A stretch of DNA of 14,361 nt from Candidatus Kapaibacterium sp. (GTDB lineage: Bacteria > Bacteroidota > Ignavibacteria > Kapaibacteriales > Kapaibacteriaceae), in assembly GCA_030830285.1 (NCBI GenBank), contig JAURNF010000063.1, positions 1 to 14,361 on the forward strand, given 5' to 3'. The translations under genes and the position numbers were made by a program. Shown here piece after piece: positions 7,205-14,302 of this stretch (the first letter of the stretch is position 1; each line of letters starts with the position of its first letter). A model generated the notes under the pieces. That model searched no databases, had not been told where the DNA came from, and worked only from the letters and a program-made list of their open reading frames with translations.

Positions 7205-8428
7205 TTACTTCCATCCTCCCATATCAATGGAGAGTCCGTACGAGAGCCCAAGTTTTGTAGACGTGAACCACGAGCCTTGGAAGTTGTACATCAATGCAGC
7301 CCCATCGACACCAACAGTGAAGCGCACGGGTCCAATTGGCTGATATGCCAGACCAACAGTGCCGCGTGCTATAGGACCCTGTGCGAAGACCGTACCGACC
7401 GACGCATTACCAAATGGTCGAAGGCCAGGAAGGAACTCAAGTGACATTGGCTCGAACACGTAGGTGGCTCCAAGCCAGAACAACACCGGTGTCTGTATCC
7501 ACTCCGCAGTGCGATACCCATCAAAGCCCGTGAATGTTTGACGGAATGACTCCGACCCCATTTCAACACCAACGCGATGATCGCTCGACAACGGGATCGT
7601 CAGTGAGAAGGCCGTGTTCGGCAGTACAGCAGACTCTACGCTGTTCGGCGTTGCTTCACGCGATGGTAGTCCACTTGCCAACGATCGGAATCCCAGTCGC
7701 ACAGGCAATTGCGACTGCGGTTGAGCAATCGTTGACATCGTGTGCATGCTTTGTGACGCCGACACAGTGTTTCGCGTGATTGTGCTCAGCGGCTCTACCG
7801 ATTCAATGAGTGCAGGAGTATCACTAGGCGATGCATCTGGTGCGGCAGGTTTTGAATCCGTGGTCGCCTGATCAACTGCATTCGTTTGCTCGGCTACAGG
7901 TAACGAAACAACCGGAGTAGCTGGCGTTGCAACACGACGTGTCACAACAACTGTGTCGACGATAACGATGCGCTCAGGTGTGGCTGATTGACCTGCTGTG
8001 GCAGCTGTGCTGGTTACACCAGCGATGCCATTGGAAGACGCCTCTTGCGTTGCTGAAGGACTTGACATCAAGAATGCAACGATCGCAGCGCCGATTGCTG
8101 CGCCCCCTACACCACTGATGATGGAAGGCCAGAACGCGCTTGTCGGCGCGACTGCGCCTGCTGCGGCACCAGCGCCAGCGGCACCAGTGACTCCGGCAAG
8201 TGGCAATGGCGCAAGCCCCATATCTGACTGGGGCGGTGGGAATACTGCATCGCGGTGTACGGCATTGCGTATCGCAAGCAAGTCCTTCATCTCCGTGCGG
8301 AGTTCGGGTTGCGCTGCGAGCTCGTCGAAGAGCGGTTGTTCGTGATGTTGTTCGAGTTCGCCATCGAGAAACGCATAGAGCGCTTCATCGGGCGGAAGTG
8401 GGGTAAGCGGAAACTCGTTCATAGGCAT
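7205..8428 (-). CDS. Anti-sigma-factor-like single-pass membrane protein with C-terminal outer-membrane beta-barrel-like domain
   Basis: From ATG 8428 (407 aa), three parts can be seen. Residues 13-60 (LYAFLDGELE followed by a charged helical stretch) resemble the N-terminal anti-sigma domain of RsiW-like proteins, but the protein has no cysteine at all, so the zinc HxxxCxxC motif is absent. A Gly/Ala-rich segment leads to one membrane helix (about 100-121). A Pro/Ala/Ser/Thr-rich linker (122-240) is followed by residues 241-407, a run of amphipathic beta strands with Gly and aromatic girdle residues ending in LSYGLSIDMGGWK, typical of small outer-membrane barrels. The likely topology is cytoplasmic sigma-binding end, inner-membrane helix, periplasmic linker, outer-membrane or periplasmic barrel. 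AGAGGT (8439-8444) precedes the ATG by 10 nt. It starts 19 nt after the sigma gene stop. Sigma binding is inferred from position and weak similarity. Confidence 0.75.
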   Translation of the reverse strand: MPMNEFPLTPLPPDEALYAFLDGELEQHHEQPLFDELAAQPELRTEMKDLLAIRNAVHRDAVFPPPQSDMGLAPLPLAGVTGAAGAGAAAGAVAPTSAFWPSIISGVGGAAIGAAIVAFLMSSPSATQEASSNGIAGVTSTAATAGQSATPERIVIVDTVVVTRRVATPATPVVSLPVAEQTNAVDQATTDSKPAAPDASPSDTPALIESVEPLSTITRNTVSASQSMHTMSTIAQPQSQLPVRLGFRSLASGLPSREATPNSVESAVLPNTAFSLTIPLSSDHRVGVEMGSESFRQTFTGFDGYRTAEWIQTPVLFWLGATYVFEPMSLEFLPGLRPFGNASVGTVFAQGPIARGTVGLAYQPIGPVRFTVGVDGAALMYNFQGSWFTSTKLGLSYGLSIDMGGWK

Positions 8429-8447
8429 GGAGCTGTTGACCTCTGCA

Positions 8448-9044
8448 TTAGGCTTTGGAGTGGAGATCGGCGAGATACGGTGCAAGGATGTCGCGTAGCT
8501 TCTTCTTTGCTCGGAAGATGCGCACCTTCACTACATCAAGTGATTCTCCGATGACCTCGGCAATCTCGTTGTACGACAAACCATTGTATTCGCGGAGCAC
8601 GAATGCTTCACGATAGTCTTCTGGCAGCAACTCAAGCGATGCTTGAATCAACTGTAGGAGTTCTCGTTGTTCATATGGCACATCTCGCGACGCTAAGTGA
8701 AAATCCTCCACTTCGACGAACTGCCGCTTGGAACGTATTCTGTGCGACAGACACAGATTCCGAGCAATTGTCATGAGATAGGCCGGGAAATTCTCAATCG
8801 AACGTTCTTGCCGCCCCGACTCAAGCAACTTCACGAAGGTCTCTTGCAGGAGATCTTCAGCCGTTGTTGACTCGCCAATGATCTTGCGACAATACGTGTA
8901 GATGCGCTGGCTATAACGACGGTAGAGGATCGACAACGCAGCCTGCGCCGCCGCATCATCGTGCGCCAGCCGACCATACAGCTCAAGGTCCGGCGTTTCA
9001 TCCGCCAGAGCCCGTCGCTGGTGTTGTGTGATCCCCGTTGCCAT
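8448..9044 (-). CDS. ECF-type RNA polymerase sigma factor
   Basis: Sigma-70 family protein of 198 aa with only regions 2 and 4, the ECF layout. Region 2 spans about 36-105, with the core-binding and -10-melting helices (LYRRYSQRIYTYCRKII, AEDLLQETFVKLL, FPAYLMTIARNLCLSH). Region 4 spans about 131-186 (LELLPEDYREAFVLREYNGL, then SYNEIAEVIGESLDVVKVRIFRAKKKL, the helix-turn-helix that reads the -35). It directs core polymerase to a small regulon, which probably includes its own operon. The frame is open to 9137, but ATG 9044 follows an excellent GAGGGG Shine-Dalgarno (9049-9054), and residues upstream of it look non-coding. First gene of a three-gene operon with the anti-sigma-like protein and lipoprotein. 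The ECF subgroup cannot be assigned by eye. Confidence 0.93.
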   Translation of the reverse strand: MATGITQHQRRALADETPDLELYGRLAHDDAAAQAALSILYRRYSQRIYTYCRKIIGESTTAEDLLQETFVKLLESGRQERSIENFPAYLMTIARNLCLSHRIRSKRQFVEVEDFHLASRDVPYEQRELLQLIQASLELLPEDYREAFVLREYNGLSYNEIAEVIGESLDVVKVRIFRAKKKLRDILAPYLADLHSKA

Positions 9045-9048
9045 TTCA

Positions 9049-9054
9049 CCCCTC
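9049..9054 (-). promoter_or_regulatory. Shine-Dalgarno GAGGGG that fixes the sigma-factor start
   Basis: On the minus strand, GAGGGG ends 4 nt before ATG 9044. It decides between this start and the longer open frame, which reaches 9137. Confidence 0.75.
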
Positions 9055-9070
9055 GAACTACAGAGGTACA

Positions 9071-9096
9071 GACGCTCAATACGTGAAGGTGTTACA
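9071..9096 (-). promoter_or_regulatory. Candidate ECF-sigma promoter of the sigma/anti-sigma/lipoprotein operon
   Basis: On the minus strand, TGTAAC (9096-9091) and CGTC (9074-9071) are separated by 16 nt. This is the -35 AAC / -10 CGTC pattern of many ECF promoters; Bacillus SigX and SigW promoters have the form TGTAAC or TGAAAC, then 16-17 nt, then CGAC or CGTA. The CGTC box lies 26 nt before ATG 9044, leaving room for a short leader holding the GAGGGG ribosome site. The natural reading is autoregulation by the sigma factor encoded immediately downstream. The boxes are seen in the sequence; activity is inferred. Confidence 0.5.
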
Positions 9097-9099
9097 CCT
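9087..9099. promoter_or_regulatory. 13-bp perfect inverted repeat in the divergent sigma/nagZ region, possible operator
   Basis: AGGTGT-T-ACACCT reads the same on both strands apart from its central base. It lies in the 83-bp gap between the divergent starts of the sigma gene (9044) and the hexosaminidase gene (9128) and covers the proposed -35 box. It could be an operator for a dimeric regulator of one or both genes, or a chance symmetry around the -35 element. Confidence 0.4.
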
Positions 9100-9127
9100 G
9101 AGCCACGAATTGATGGTAATTTTATCC

Positions 9128-10657
9128 ATGGCTTCACTCGAACGACGTGCTGCGGCGCGTTTCATGGTACGCGCTGATGCGCAACATTGGAATTCCTCAG
9201 AGTACAGAGACGGTCTCTACCGTTTGGTAGACCGTGGAGTAGGGGGTATCGGGGTGTTCCTCGGCGGACTCGAAGAGACGGCCTCGATGATCGAGGATCT
9301 TCAGCGAAGGGGCGGACGCCGCCTGATCATCGCTGGAGATTATGAGTTTGGTTTGCCGATGCGGCTCTCGGGCGGGGTGGCATACCCTCGTGCCATGGCG
9401 CTCGGCAAGACATTACCAGGCATCACAGAACACGTTGCCCAGTGCATTGCAAACGAAGCCCGCGCCATCGGCGTCCATTGGAACTGGGCGCCAGTAGCTG
9501 ATATCAATGCCAACCCGAACAATCCGATTGTCAATACTCGCAGTTTCGGCGAAACGTCAGACGTTGTGGCACAACATGCTGTGGCATACGTACATGGCAC
9601 GCAGCGCGTTGGTGTGCTCGCATGCGCGAAGCACGTGCCGGGGCATGGTGACACACATGTGGACTCGCACATTGACTTGCCCGTGATCGATCTCGAACAG
9701 TCTGTTGCCGAGGGACGCGAGTTTGTGCCATTTCGAGCATGCATTGACGCTGGAGTTCGAACGCTCATGATGGGGCACATTGTTGTGCCGTTCCTTGATC
9801 CTGATCTGCCTTCGTCGCTGAGCAGACGGGTGGTGACGGATCTTGTTCGTGGCGCATGGGGCTTTACGGGGCTGATCACGACGGATGCACTCGACATGGG
9901 CGCCGTGCGCACACGATGGGCGAGCGGCGAGGCAGCTATCCTTGCGCTGAAGGCAGGTGTTGATGTGGTATTGATGCCAGAGGACCCGAATGGTGCGATC
10001 GACGCTGTAATGCTGGCCATTGAGCGTGAAGAACTCGATGCTTCCGACCTCGAAGCATCTGATGCCCGATGGGAAGATGCAAGAGCGTTTGTTGGACTCA
10101 GAACTGCGGCCGGCGGCACGTACAGTTCGAAAGAACCAATGGTCATTGATCAGTCGACGCACGCCATGATTGCTCTTCAAGCCGCCGAGGCAGCTGTGCA
10201 CTTGACCGGCGACGCCAGTTTGTTGCCAATCATGCAGCATCCACATGTAGCGGCGTTTGCAATCCTTGATGAATCGGAAGCCGACACGGCGACCACTTGG
10301 TTCCAGTCGCTGGCGCAAGCAACAGAGGTGAACATTGATATGGGCTTTGTTGACGGTACGATTGAGGAGGCGGATCTGAAGTCGCTGATCGATGGCATCA
10401 GTGAGGCTACGATCCTTGTCTTTGCCTTTTTCGGAAAGGCCGTCGCCTTCAAGGGAAAGATGCCCGGATTTGATCGCATACCATACGTCATGGAGCAGCT
10501 AGCCCAGGGCAGACCAAGCATTGTTGTGGCGTGCGGTAGCCCGTACGGTATCGATGCATTGCCGTCATCGCTAGCCATGTACACGTATTCCGACACGCTT
10601 CCGTCGATTGCGGCAAGTATCATGCGACTGATAGGGCGGTCAGTCCATCAGAATTAG
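9128..10657 (+). CDS. nagZ: Glycoside hydrolase family 3 beta-N-acetylhexosaminidase (NagZ type)
   Basis: Hydrolyses terminal beta-N-acetylglucosamine, typically from anhydromuropeptides in peptidoglycan recycling. From ATG 9128 (509 aa): the TIM-barrel N-terminal domain carries WNWAPVADINANPNNPIVNTRSFG (118-141), the NagZ signature KHVPGHGDT (168-176) with the Asp179/His181 pair that serves as acid-base in NagZ, MMGHIVVP (214-221), and the nucleophile Asp253 in TTDALDMGA. Residues beyond about 330 form a second domain, as in two-domain NagZ enzymes such as the Bacillus one, rather than the short E. coli form. No signal peptide is visible, so it is probably cytoplasmic unless the start is wrong. 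ATG 9113 is an alternative start, and the frame is open to 9038, overlapping the sigma gene; no site has a clear Shine-Dalgarno. It is divergent from the sigma operon, which may co-regulate envelope functions (inference). Confidence 0.9.
   Translation: MASLERRAAARFMVRADAQHWNSSEYRDGLYRLVDRGVGGIGVFLGGLEETASMIEDLQRRGGRRLIIAGDYEFGLPMRLSGGVAYPRAMALGKTLPGITEHVAQCIANEARAIGVHWNWAPVADINANPNNPIVNTRSFGETSDVVAQHAVAYVHGTQRVGVLACAKHVPGHGDTHVDSHIDLPVIDLEQSVAEGREFVPFRACIDAGVRTLMMGHIVVPFLDPDLPSSLSRRVVTDLVRGAWGFTGLITTDALDMGAVRTRWASGEAAILALKAGVDVVLMPEDPNGAIDAVMLAIEREELDASDLEASDARWEDARAFVGLRTAAGGTYSSKEPMVIDQSTHAMIALQAAEAAVHLTGDASLLPIMQHPHVAAFAILDESEADTATTWFQSLAQATEVNIDMGFVDGTIEEADLKSLIDGISEATILVFAFFGKAVAFKGKMPGFDRIPYVMEQLAQGRPSIVVACGSPYGIDALPSSLAMYTYSDTLPSIAASIMRLIGRSVHQN
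9210..9235 (+). other. Intragenic hairpin at the start of nagZ
   Basis: The arm at 9210-9221 pairs with 9226-9235 over 10 base pairs, with a 2-nt bulge and a GTTT loop. It covers codons 28-36 of the hexosaminidase. There is no following T-tract, so it is not an intrinsic terminator. It could be chance or affect early translation. Confidence 0.35.
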
Positions 10658-10754
10658 CGTATTTTGGTCGAGAATTTGTGATGATGCAGAAACGGCTGGC
10701 TGAAAAGCCCCGTCGTTACAGTGTTTTCGCAAAGTTGGAATTACGACCTCGAAC

Positions 10755-10759
10755 AGGGA
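10755..10759 (+). promoter_or_regulatory. Shine-Dalgarno AGGGA supporting the GTG start of rfbB
   Basis: AGGGA lies 6 nt before GTG 10766 and favours it over the upstream GTG at 10721. Confidence 0.6.
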
Positions 10760-10765
10760 AAATCC

Positions 10766-11782
10766 GTGCAACGTGTACTTGTCACTGGTGGAGCCGGCTT
10801 TATTGGCAGCAATCTCGTCCGTATGATGGTCGAGAGTGGACGCTACCATGTGGTTGTACTCGACGCGTTGACGTATGCAGGGAATCTGGCCAACCTTGCT
10901 GATGTGCTTGCTGGGGATCGCTGTGACTTCGAACACGGCAACATCTGTGATGCGGCCTTTGTCCGCAGTGTCCTTCAGCGCCACAGCCCTACGTCGATTC
11001 TCCACTTGGCAGCTGAGTCGCATGTTGACCGCTCGATAGCATCTGCCGCACCGTTTGTTGAGACCAATGTCATGGGCACCCTGGTGCTTCTCGAGGCTGT
11101 GCGTGCGTATCCGCAGATGCGCTTTGTGCATGTCTCGACTGATGAGGTTTACGGGACGCTTGGTCCTGATGATGCTCCCTTCACAGAGACAACACCGCTT
11201 GACCCTACGTCGCCGTACGCTGCATCGAAGGCTGCAAGTGATCTTCTCGTGCAGTCATTCATCCGCACACACAGTGTCGATGCCGTGATCACGCGATGTT
11301 CGAATAACTACGGACCCTTCCAGTTTCCTGAGAAGTTCATTCCATTGATGACTCTCAATGCTCTTGAGGGACGCCCCTTGCCGATTTATGGTGATGGACT
11401 GCAGGTGCGTGATTGGCTGCATGTCGATGACCATTGTCGTGGAATACTTGCAGCGCTGGAGCGGGGAACAACAGGCAGTGTCTACAACTTTGGTGGATAT
11501 GGCGAGCGAACAAACGAGGAAATGGTCTCGGCCATCCTTGCACAAACGGGTGCCAGTGCCGACCTCAAGACGTACGTAACTGATCGTAAGGCGCACGACC
11601 GCAGGTATGCGATTAATGCTGACAAGGCACGCCACGAGCTCGGATGGGCACCAGAACGTGAACTCGAAGAAGGTCTGCGATCGACAATTGCGTGGTACAT
11701 GCAGAACCGTGCGTGGAGCGATAACGTTCGGACGGGAGCATATCGCACGTATTACGAGACACATTACAACACCACACTGTAA
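10766..11782 (+). CDS. rfbB: dTDP-glucose 4,6-dehydratase (RfbB/RmlB)
   Basis: NAD-dependent extended short-chain dehydrogenase that converts dTDP-glucose to dTDP-4-keto-6-deoxyglucose, the precursor of dTDP-rhamnose and other 6-deoxy sugars. Numbering from GTG 10766 (338 aa): the NAD-binding GGAGFIGS (8-15), LDALTYAGNL (32-41), LAAESHVDRS (81-90), catalytic Thr125-Asp126-Glu127 in STDEVYG, Tyr151-x-x-x-Lys155 in YAASK, RCSNNYGPFQFPEK (177-190), and RDWLHVDDH (215-223). The Asp-Glu pair after Thr separates dehydratases from epimerases. The GTG start follows AGGGA (10755-10759) at 6 nt and gives the family's standard N-terminus. The in-frame GTG at 10721 would add 15 residues. The 108-nt gap upstream contains only a weak GGCT-GAAA-AGCC hairpin and no promoter boxes I trust. 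First gene of a same-strand run with the dehydrogenase and epimerase genes; rfbA, rfbC and rfbD are not in the window. Confidence 0.95.
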   Translation: MQRVLVTGGAGFIGSNLVRMMVESGRYHVVVLDALTYAGNLANLADVLAGDRCDFEHGNICDAAFVRSVLQRHSPTSILHLAAESHVDRSIASAAPFVETNVMGTLVLLEAVRAYPQMRFVHVSTDEVYGTLGPDDAPFTETTPLDPTSPYAASKAASDLLVQSFIRTHSVDAVITRCSNNYGPFQFPEKFIPLMTLNALEGRPLPIYGDGLQVRDWLHVDDHCRGILAALERGTTGSVYNFGGYGERTNEEMVSAILAQTGASADLKTYVTDRKAHDRRYAINADKARHELGWAPERELEEGLRSTIAWYMQNRAWSDNVRTGAYRTYYETHYNTTL

Positions 11783-11800
11783 CCAACGAGGAATACCAAC

Positions 11801-13174
11801 ATGGCGCTACGTCGCGTCGGACGTCCACGAGCAAATGTGAGCTCATCCGAAAAAGCACTCATGGCGAAGATCTTAGACGGCCGCATGGTTGTGGGCGTTG
11901 TGGGCTTGGGGTATGTGGGTCTGCCTCTTGCTCTTGAGTTCGCAAAGAGTGGTATCCGCACCATTGGCGTCGATGTCAGTGCTGAGAAGATCTCATCGCT
12001 GAACGCCGGAAAGAACTACATCCAGGATCTCGACGACACAGAGATTCGCCACGTTGTGAAGTCCACGAAGATGCTCTCGGCATCGCGTGACTTCGGCGTG
12101 CTGGCAGAATGTGATGTGATCTACGTCTGTGTTCCTACGCCGTTTACGGTAAACAAGGATCCCGACATTTCGCACATTGTACACGCAACAGAAGAGATCG
12201 CACGTACGCTTCGCAAGGGCCAACTCGTCATCTTGAAGAGCACGACGTTCCCTGGCACCACTGAAAAGTATGTCAAGCCGATCCTTGATGCAACGAAGCT
12301 TGTGTGCGGCCGTGACTACTTCCTTGCATTCTCACCAGAACGTATTGATCCAGGAAACAAAACGTGGACGACTCAGAATACGCCAGTCGTCGTGGGTGGT
12401 GTCTCGTCAGCGTGCACCGATCTTGCTATCGCCGTCAACCGCAGAATCATCGACGAAGTTGTACCAGTGAGTTCGCCGTCAGTAGCCGAAATGGAGAAGC
12501 TCCTGGAGAACATCTTCCGCAGCGTCAACATTGCGTTGGTGAATGAACTGGCGCAACTGTGCGACCGTATCGGTGTAAACATTTGGGAAGTGGTCGACGC
12601 AGCAAAGACAAAGCCGTTTGGCTTCATGCCGTTCTATCCAGGACCAGGCATTGGTGGGCACTGCATCTTGATCGATCCATACTACTTGTCATGGTCGGCA
12701 CGCGAAGTAGACTTTGTCACCAACTTCATCACACTTGCTGCTGAAGTCAACGAGTCGATGCCGTTCTACGTTCGATCAATGATTGAACGCGAGATTGCCC
12801 GTCAGCCAGTGACGATGAAGACGGCGAAGGTGCTGTTGCTCGGAATGGCGTTCAAGAAGGATGTTGATGATCTTCGACATTCTCCAGCGCTGAAAGTAGC
12901 AGAACTCCTTCATGAGGGTGGCATCGAGAACATCAGTTACTTCGACCCATACATTCCTTCTGTGAATGTGCATGGGAAGACGCTGGCATCCAAGAAGACC
13001 CTTACGCCGGCCTACGTCAAGCGTCACGACGTGGTGGTGATTACAACAGACCACAGCGCGTTTGATGTAGAAATGATCGTTGCCAACGCGACGGTCGTGA
13101 TCGACACACGTAATGCAACCAAGAACGTGCGAGGTCCGAAGAAGAATGTCGTCCTCCTCGGAGATGGCAAGTGA
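11801..13174 (+). CDS. wbpA: UDP-N-acetyl-D-glucosamine 6-dehydrogenase (WbpA-type nucleotide-sugar dehydrogenase)
   Basis: NAD-dependent four-electron dehydrogenase that oxidises C6 of a UDP-sugar to a carboxylate for surface polysaccharide synthesis. Of the 457 aa I see the NAD loop VGVVGLGYVGLPLALEF (31-47), VPTPF (111-115), STTFPGTTE (147-155), FSPERIDPGN (177-186), EMEKLLENIFRSVNIALVNE (230-249), DAAKTKPFGF (266-275), and the active-site GPGIGGHC (281-288) with nucleophile Cys288. The DAA.TKPFGF and PGERxDPGN-like motifs fit WbpA (UDP-GlcNAc oxidation) better than WecC (UDP-ManNAc oxidation). The residue two after Cys288 is Leu290, where most members have Pro. About 28 N-terminal residues, basic at first (MALRRVGRPR), precede the NAD loop. 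GAGGA (11788-11792) sits 8 nt before the ATG. It starts 18 nt after rfbB and overlaps wecB by 4 nt. Confidence 0.9.
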   Translation: MALRRVGRPRANVSSSEKALMAKILDGRMVVGVVGLGYVGLPLALEFAKSGIRTIGVDVSAEKISSLNAGKNYIQDLDDTEIRHVVKSTKMLSASRDFGVLAECDVIYVCVPTPFTVNKDPDISHIVHATEEIARTLRKGQLVILKSTTFPGTTEKYVKPILDATKLVCGRDYFLAFSPERIDPGNKTWTTQNTPVVVGGVSSACTDLAIAVNRRIIDEVVPVSSPSVAEMEKLLENIFRSVNIALVNELAQLCDRIGVNIWEVVDAAKTKPFGFMPFYPGPGIGGHCILIDPYYLSWSAREVDFVTNFITLAAEVNESMPFYVRSMIEREIARQPVTMKTAKVLLLGMAFKKDVDDLRHSPALKVAELLHEGGIENISYFDPYIPSVNVHGKTLASKKTLTPAYVKRHDVVVITTDHSAFDVEMIVANATVVIDTRNATKNVRGPKKNVVLLGDGK

Positions 13175-14259
13175 AGCGCATCATCTCTGTTGTTGGTGCG
13201 CGGCCAAACTTCATGAAGGTAGCGCCGATTCATCGTGCATTCGCTGCCTATGCCGACACATGGTCGCATAGCATCGTTCACACTGGTCAGCATTACGACG
13301 CTGCGATGTCTGATGCGTTCTTTTCAGATCTCGACATGCCACATCCCGCGTATTTCCTTGGAGTTGGCAGCGGTTCGCATGCGGAACAGACGGCACGCGT
13401 GATGACAGGGTTCGAGCAGGTGTGTAAGGATGCCAACCCCGACTATGTGATCGTAGTAGGGGATGTGAATAGCACGATTGCCTGTGCTCTTGTGAGTGTG
13501 AAGCTCGGCATCCGCACAGCGCATGTGGAGGCAGGCCTTCGCTCTGGAGATCGAGCCATGCCTGAGGAGATTAACCGACTTGCCACGGATGCCATCGTCG
13601 ATGATCTCTTTGTGACAGAAGAGAGTGGACGTAAGCACCTTCTGCGAGAAGGGGTAGATCCATCGCGTATCCATTTCGTTGGCAATACGATGATCGATTC
13701 GCTCCACTATGCACTGCCGAAATCAGCTCAAAGCACCATTCATGATCGACTTGGAGTCAGTGCAGGTTCATATGTGCTTGTCACGATGCATCGACCAAGT
13801 AACGTCGATGATCCTGAGCAGCTTGGCATGCTCATGGAGGTTGTGGCTCGCATTGCTACGGACATGCCCGTGGTGTTTCCTGTGCATCCTCGTACGCGCA
13901 AGAACATCGTCGAGTTCGGCATCGATGTACTGCCTTCAGTGATTCTGCTCGATCCGGTCGGCTACGTCGAGTTTCTTGCGCTCATGAAATCTGCGGCCAT
14001 GGTGGTAACAGACTCAGGTGGCATCCAGGAAGAGACAACTGCTCTGGGTGTGCCATGTATTACCTCCCGGACGACCACGGAACGTCCGATAACCGTCGAA
14101 TGTGGTACAAACATCCTTGTTGAACCCACGCGTGGGGCAATTCTCGACGCAGTGGCGCGCGTACGCCGTGGAGAGGGCCCTAAGGGCTCCGTTCCGCCCC
14201 TCTGGGACGGCAAAGCAGCCGAGCGCATCGCGGCCATCATCACCGGACACTATTCGTAA
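13171..14259 (+). CDS. wecB: UDP-N-acetylglucosamine 2-epimerase, non-hydrolysing (WecB)
   Basis: GT-B-fold enzyme of 362 aa that interconverts UDP-GlcNAc and UDP-ManNAc. Landmarks: VGARPNFMKVAP (8-19), HTGQHYD (37-43), GDVNST (97-102) with Asp98, HVEAGLRSGDRAMPEEINR (118-136) with Glu120 and Glu133, MHRPSN (206-211) with His207, PVHPRTRK (237-244), TDSGGIQEE (280-288), and the TTERP motif (302-306) that marks WecB rather than WbpI. The start is GTG 13171, which shares GTGA with the stop of the dehydrogenase gene, so translation is probably coupled; GGAG lies about 9 nt upstream. Together with the dehydrogenase it would make either UDP-ManNAcA or, separately, UDP-GlcNAcA and UDP-ManNAc. Confidence 0.95.
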   Translation: MKRIISVVGARPNFMKVAPIHRAFAAYADTWSHSIVHTGQHYDAAMSDAFFSDLDMPHPAYFLGVGSGSHAEQTARVMTGFEQVCKDANPDYVIVVGDVNSTIACALVSVKLGIRTAHVEAGLRSGDRAMPEEINRLATDAIVDDLFVTEESGRKHLLREGVDPSRIHFVGNTMIDSLHYALPKSAQSTIHDRLGVSAGSYVLVTMHRPSNVDDPEQLGMLMEVVARIATDMPVVFPVHPRTRKNIVEFGIDVLPSVILLDPVGYVEFLALMKSAAMVVTDSGGIQEETTALGVPCITSRTTTERPITVECGTNILVEPTRGAILDAVARVRRGEGPKGSVPPLWDGKAAERIAAIITGHYS

Positions 14260-14302
14260 CTTTGCCGCGTCGGCCTACCCTTCTTCATTCTTGTGAGTTT
14301 GG

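Noticed and set aside
9038..9127. Longer N-terminus of nagZ overlapping the start of the sigma gene
   Set aside because: The extra residues do not resemble the family N-terminus, and the region already holds the sigma ribosome site and promoter-like boxes.
9340..10146. Long minus-strand open frame (268 codons) inside nagZ, and another at 9557-10318
   Set aside because: Both lie antisense to a gene with complete GH3 motifs. Their translations are low-complexity Ser/Thr/Arg/Pro-rich or Cys/His-rich, with no recognisable domain and no ribosome site.
10698..10709. GGCT-GAAA-AGCC hairpin between nagZ and rfbB as a terminator
   Set aside because: Only four base pairs and no T-tract follows, so it is too weak for an intrinsic terminator.
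14166..14190. GGCCC-taa-GGGC inverted repeat near the end of wecB as a terminator
   Set aside because: It is inside the coding region, has no T-tract, and another same-strand gene follows.
14257..14264. TAACTTTG resembling the Bacteroidota -7 promoter box before the last gene
   Set aside because: It overlaps the wecB stop codon, and no TTTG-type -33 element lies at the right distance upstream.
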